Shown piece after piece: positions 22,340 through 22,971 of a DNA stretch of 22,971 bases. Position 1 is the stretch's first letter. Every line of letters begins with the position of its first letter. The position numbers were made by a program, and so were the translations under genes. The stretch lies in contig CAKUAV010000030.1 in NCBI GenBank assembly GCA_934636425.1, positions 1 through 22,971 on the forward strand, given 5' to 3'. The notes under the pieces are model-generated. The model saw only the letters and a list, made by a program, of their open reading frames with translations. It did not search any database and was not told the DNA's origin. The DNA is from an uncultured Clostridia bacterium. Its GTDB lineage: Bacteria; Bacillota; Clostridia; Christensenellales; Aristaeellaceae.

Positions 22340-22971
22340 GTTCGAGCGGTGAAATGCGTCGCATTTGGGACAAGTGTGCCGCTTCGATGCTTCCCCAATG
22401 CGCGCTATACGGCGCGGTGTATGACTGTCGGTAAGAAACTGGCGAGGCGGCGCACTTTGGCACGTTTGAGCGACAAAACGCGACGCATTTGGGACAAATG
22501 CGTCGCTTCGGTGGCTTCCCAAATCGCGCTATACGGCGCGGTGTATGGCTGCCGGCATGGGACTGACGGCGGGCGGCGCACTCTGGCATTTGAGCGGTGA
22601 AACGCGTCGCATTTGGGACAAGCGCGCCGCTTCGATGCTTCCCCAAGGCGCGCTATACGGCGCGGTGTATGACTGTCGGCAAGAAACTGACGGGGCGGCG
22701 CACTCTGGCGGTTGCGCGGTGAAATGCGTCGCATTTGGGACGAATGCGACGCTTCGATGCCTTCCCACGGCGCGCTATACGGCGCGGTGTATGGCTGCCG
22801 GCATGGGATTGACGGCGGGCGGCGCACTCTGGCATTTGAGCGGTGAAATGCGTCGCATTTGGGACGAATGCGACGCTTCGATGCCTTCCAAAATCGCGCT
22901 ATACGGCGCGGTGTATGACTGTCGGCAAGAAACTGACGGGGCGGCGCACTCTGGCGGTTGCGCGGTGAAAT
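22340..22971. repeat. ~124-bp tandem repeat with alternating unit types, running off the right edge
   Basis: Five copies are visible. The CGCGCTATAC block recurs at 22401, 22525, 22649, 22771 and 22895, and CATTTGGG at 22362, 22486, 22610, 22732 and 22856: periods 124, 124, 122, 124. Units alternate between a GACTGTCGG(T/C)AAGAAACT type and a GGCTGCCGGCATGGGA(C/T)T type, so a two-unit block of about 246 bp is the higher-order repeat. Each copy has a hairpin around GGGAC, perfect over 10-11 bp in copies 2, 4 and 5. Frames are open on the minus strand in several phases with no ribosome binding site, which is expected of GC-rich repeats. I treat it as non-coding. Confidence 0.85.

Noticed and set aside
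22405..22827. Repeat-containing minus-strand proteins (with CPKCDAF-like repeats) in the right-hand array
   Set aside because: Several frames are open at once, unit lengths of 122 and 124 break the frame between copies, no ribosome binding site is seen, and changes preserve hairpins rather than codons.
22340..22971. CRISPR array
   Set aside because: Units are ~124 bp and repeat along their whole length; there are no short repeats separated by unique spacers, and no cas genes.

Overview
The window is GC-rich, densely coded DNA with strong AGGAGG-type ribosome binding sites, sigma-A type -35/-10 promoters and many intrinsic terminators. Together with its gene content (a glycyl radical enzyme, an exported Cys-rich repeat protein of the kind common in gut Firmicutes, lrgAB, MntP under a yybP-ykoY element, a tRNA without encoded CCA), it points to an anaerobic, probably gut-associated Clostridia-like member of the Bacillota. 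That assignment is an inference; no marker gene fixes the species. I see no transposase, integrase, phage gene, restriction system or CRISPR array, so the genes look like ordinary chromosome. The unusual material is in the intergenic spaces.

Layout, left to right. A partial glycyl radical enzyme (minus, running off the left edge) diverges from an exported protein with about nine CxxC units. Next come a GT28/MGDG-synthase-like glycosyltransferase and a convergent MATE transporter with a structured leader. A non-coding stretch (6.6-7.2 kb) holds a consensus promoter followed at once by a terminator, then a mosaic repeat. Then come a PfkB-type sugar (2-keto-3-deoxygluconate-like) kinase, a degenerate ~107-bp tandem repeat, and 6-phosphogluconate dehydrogenase. 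A second copy of the mosaic repeat precedes a convergent GH2 beta-mannosidase. Ornithine carbamoyltransferase and a short Gfo/Idh/MocA-like protein are divergent. The manganese exporter mntP lies behind a manganese riboswitch with visible terminator and antiterminator. lrgAB is divergent from a fumarylacetoacetate hydrolase family gene. A minus-strand block holds a sigma-like protein with a C-terminal membrane helix, a HAD phosphatase, a sugar-isomerase-like TIM barrel protein and tRNA-Arg(ACG). The last 0.63 kb is a ~124-bp tandem repeat with a two-unit higher-order pattern that continues past the window.

How the genes fit together. Several encode sugar and sugar-acid catabolism (beta-mannosidase, KDG-type kinase, 6-phosphogluconate dehydrogenase, FAH-family enzyme, Gfo/Idh-like protein, TIM barrel isomerase, HAD phosphatase). 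Most have their own promoter, so this is a neighbourhood of small transcription units rather than one operon. Clear co-transcription is seen only for lrgA-lrgB (4-base overlap) and TIM barrel-HAD (19-base gap).

I did not find a clear new defence or mobile system. The best candidates for undescribed biology are the two hairpin-bearing tandem repeats, the mosaic repeat family, the promoter-terminator unit at 6.64-6.71 kb, the MATE leader and the membrane-anchored sigma-like protein.
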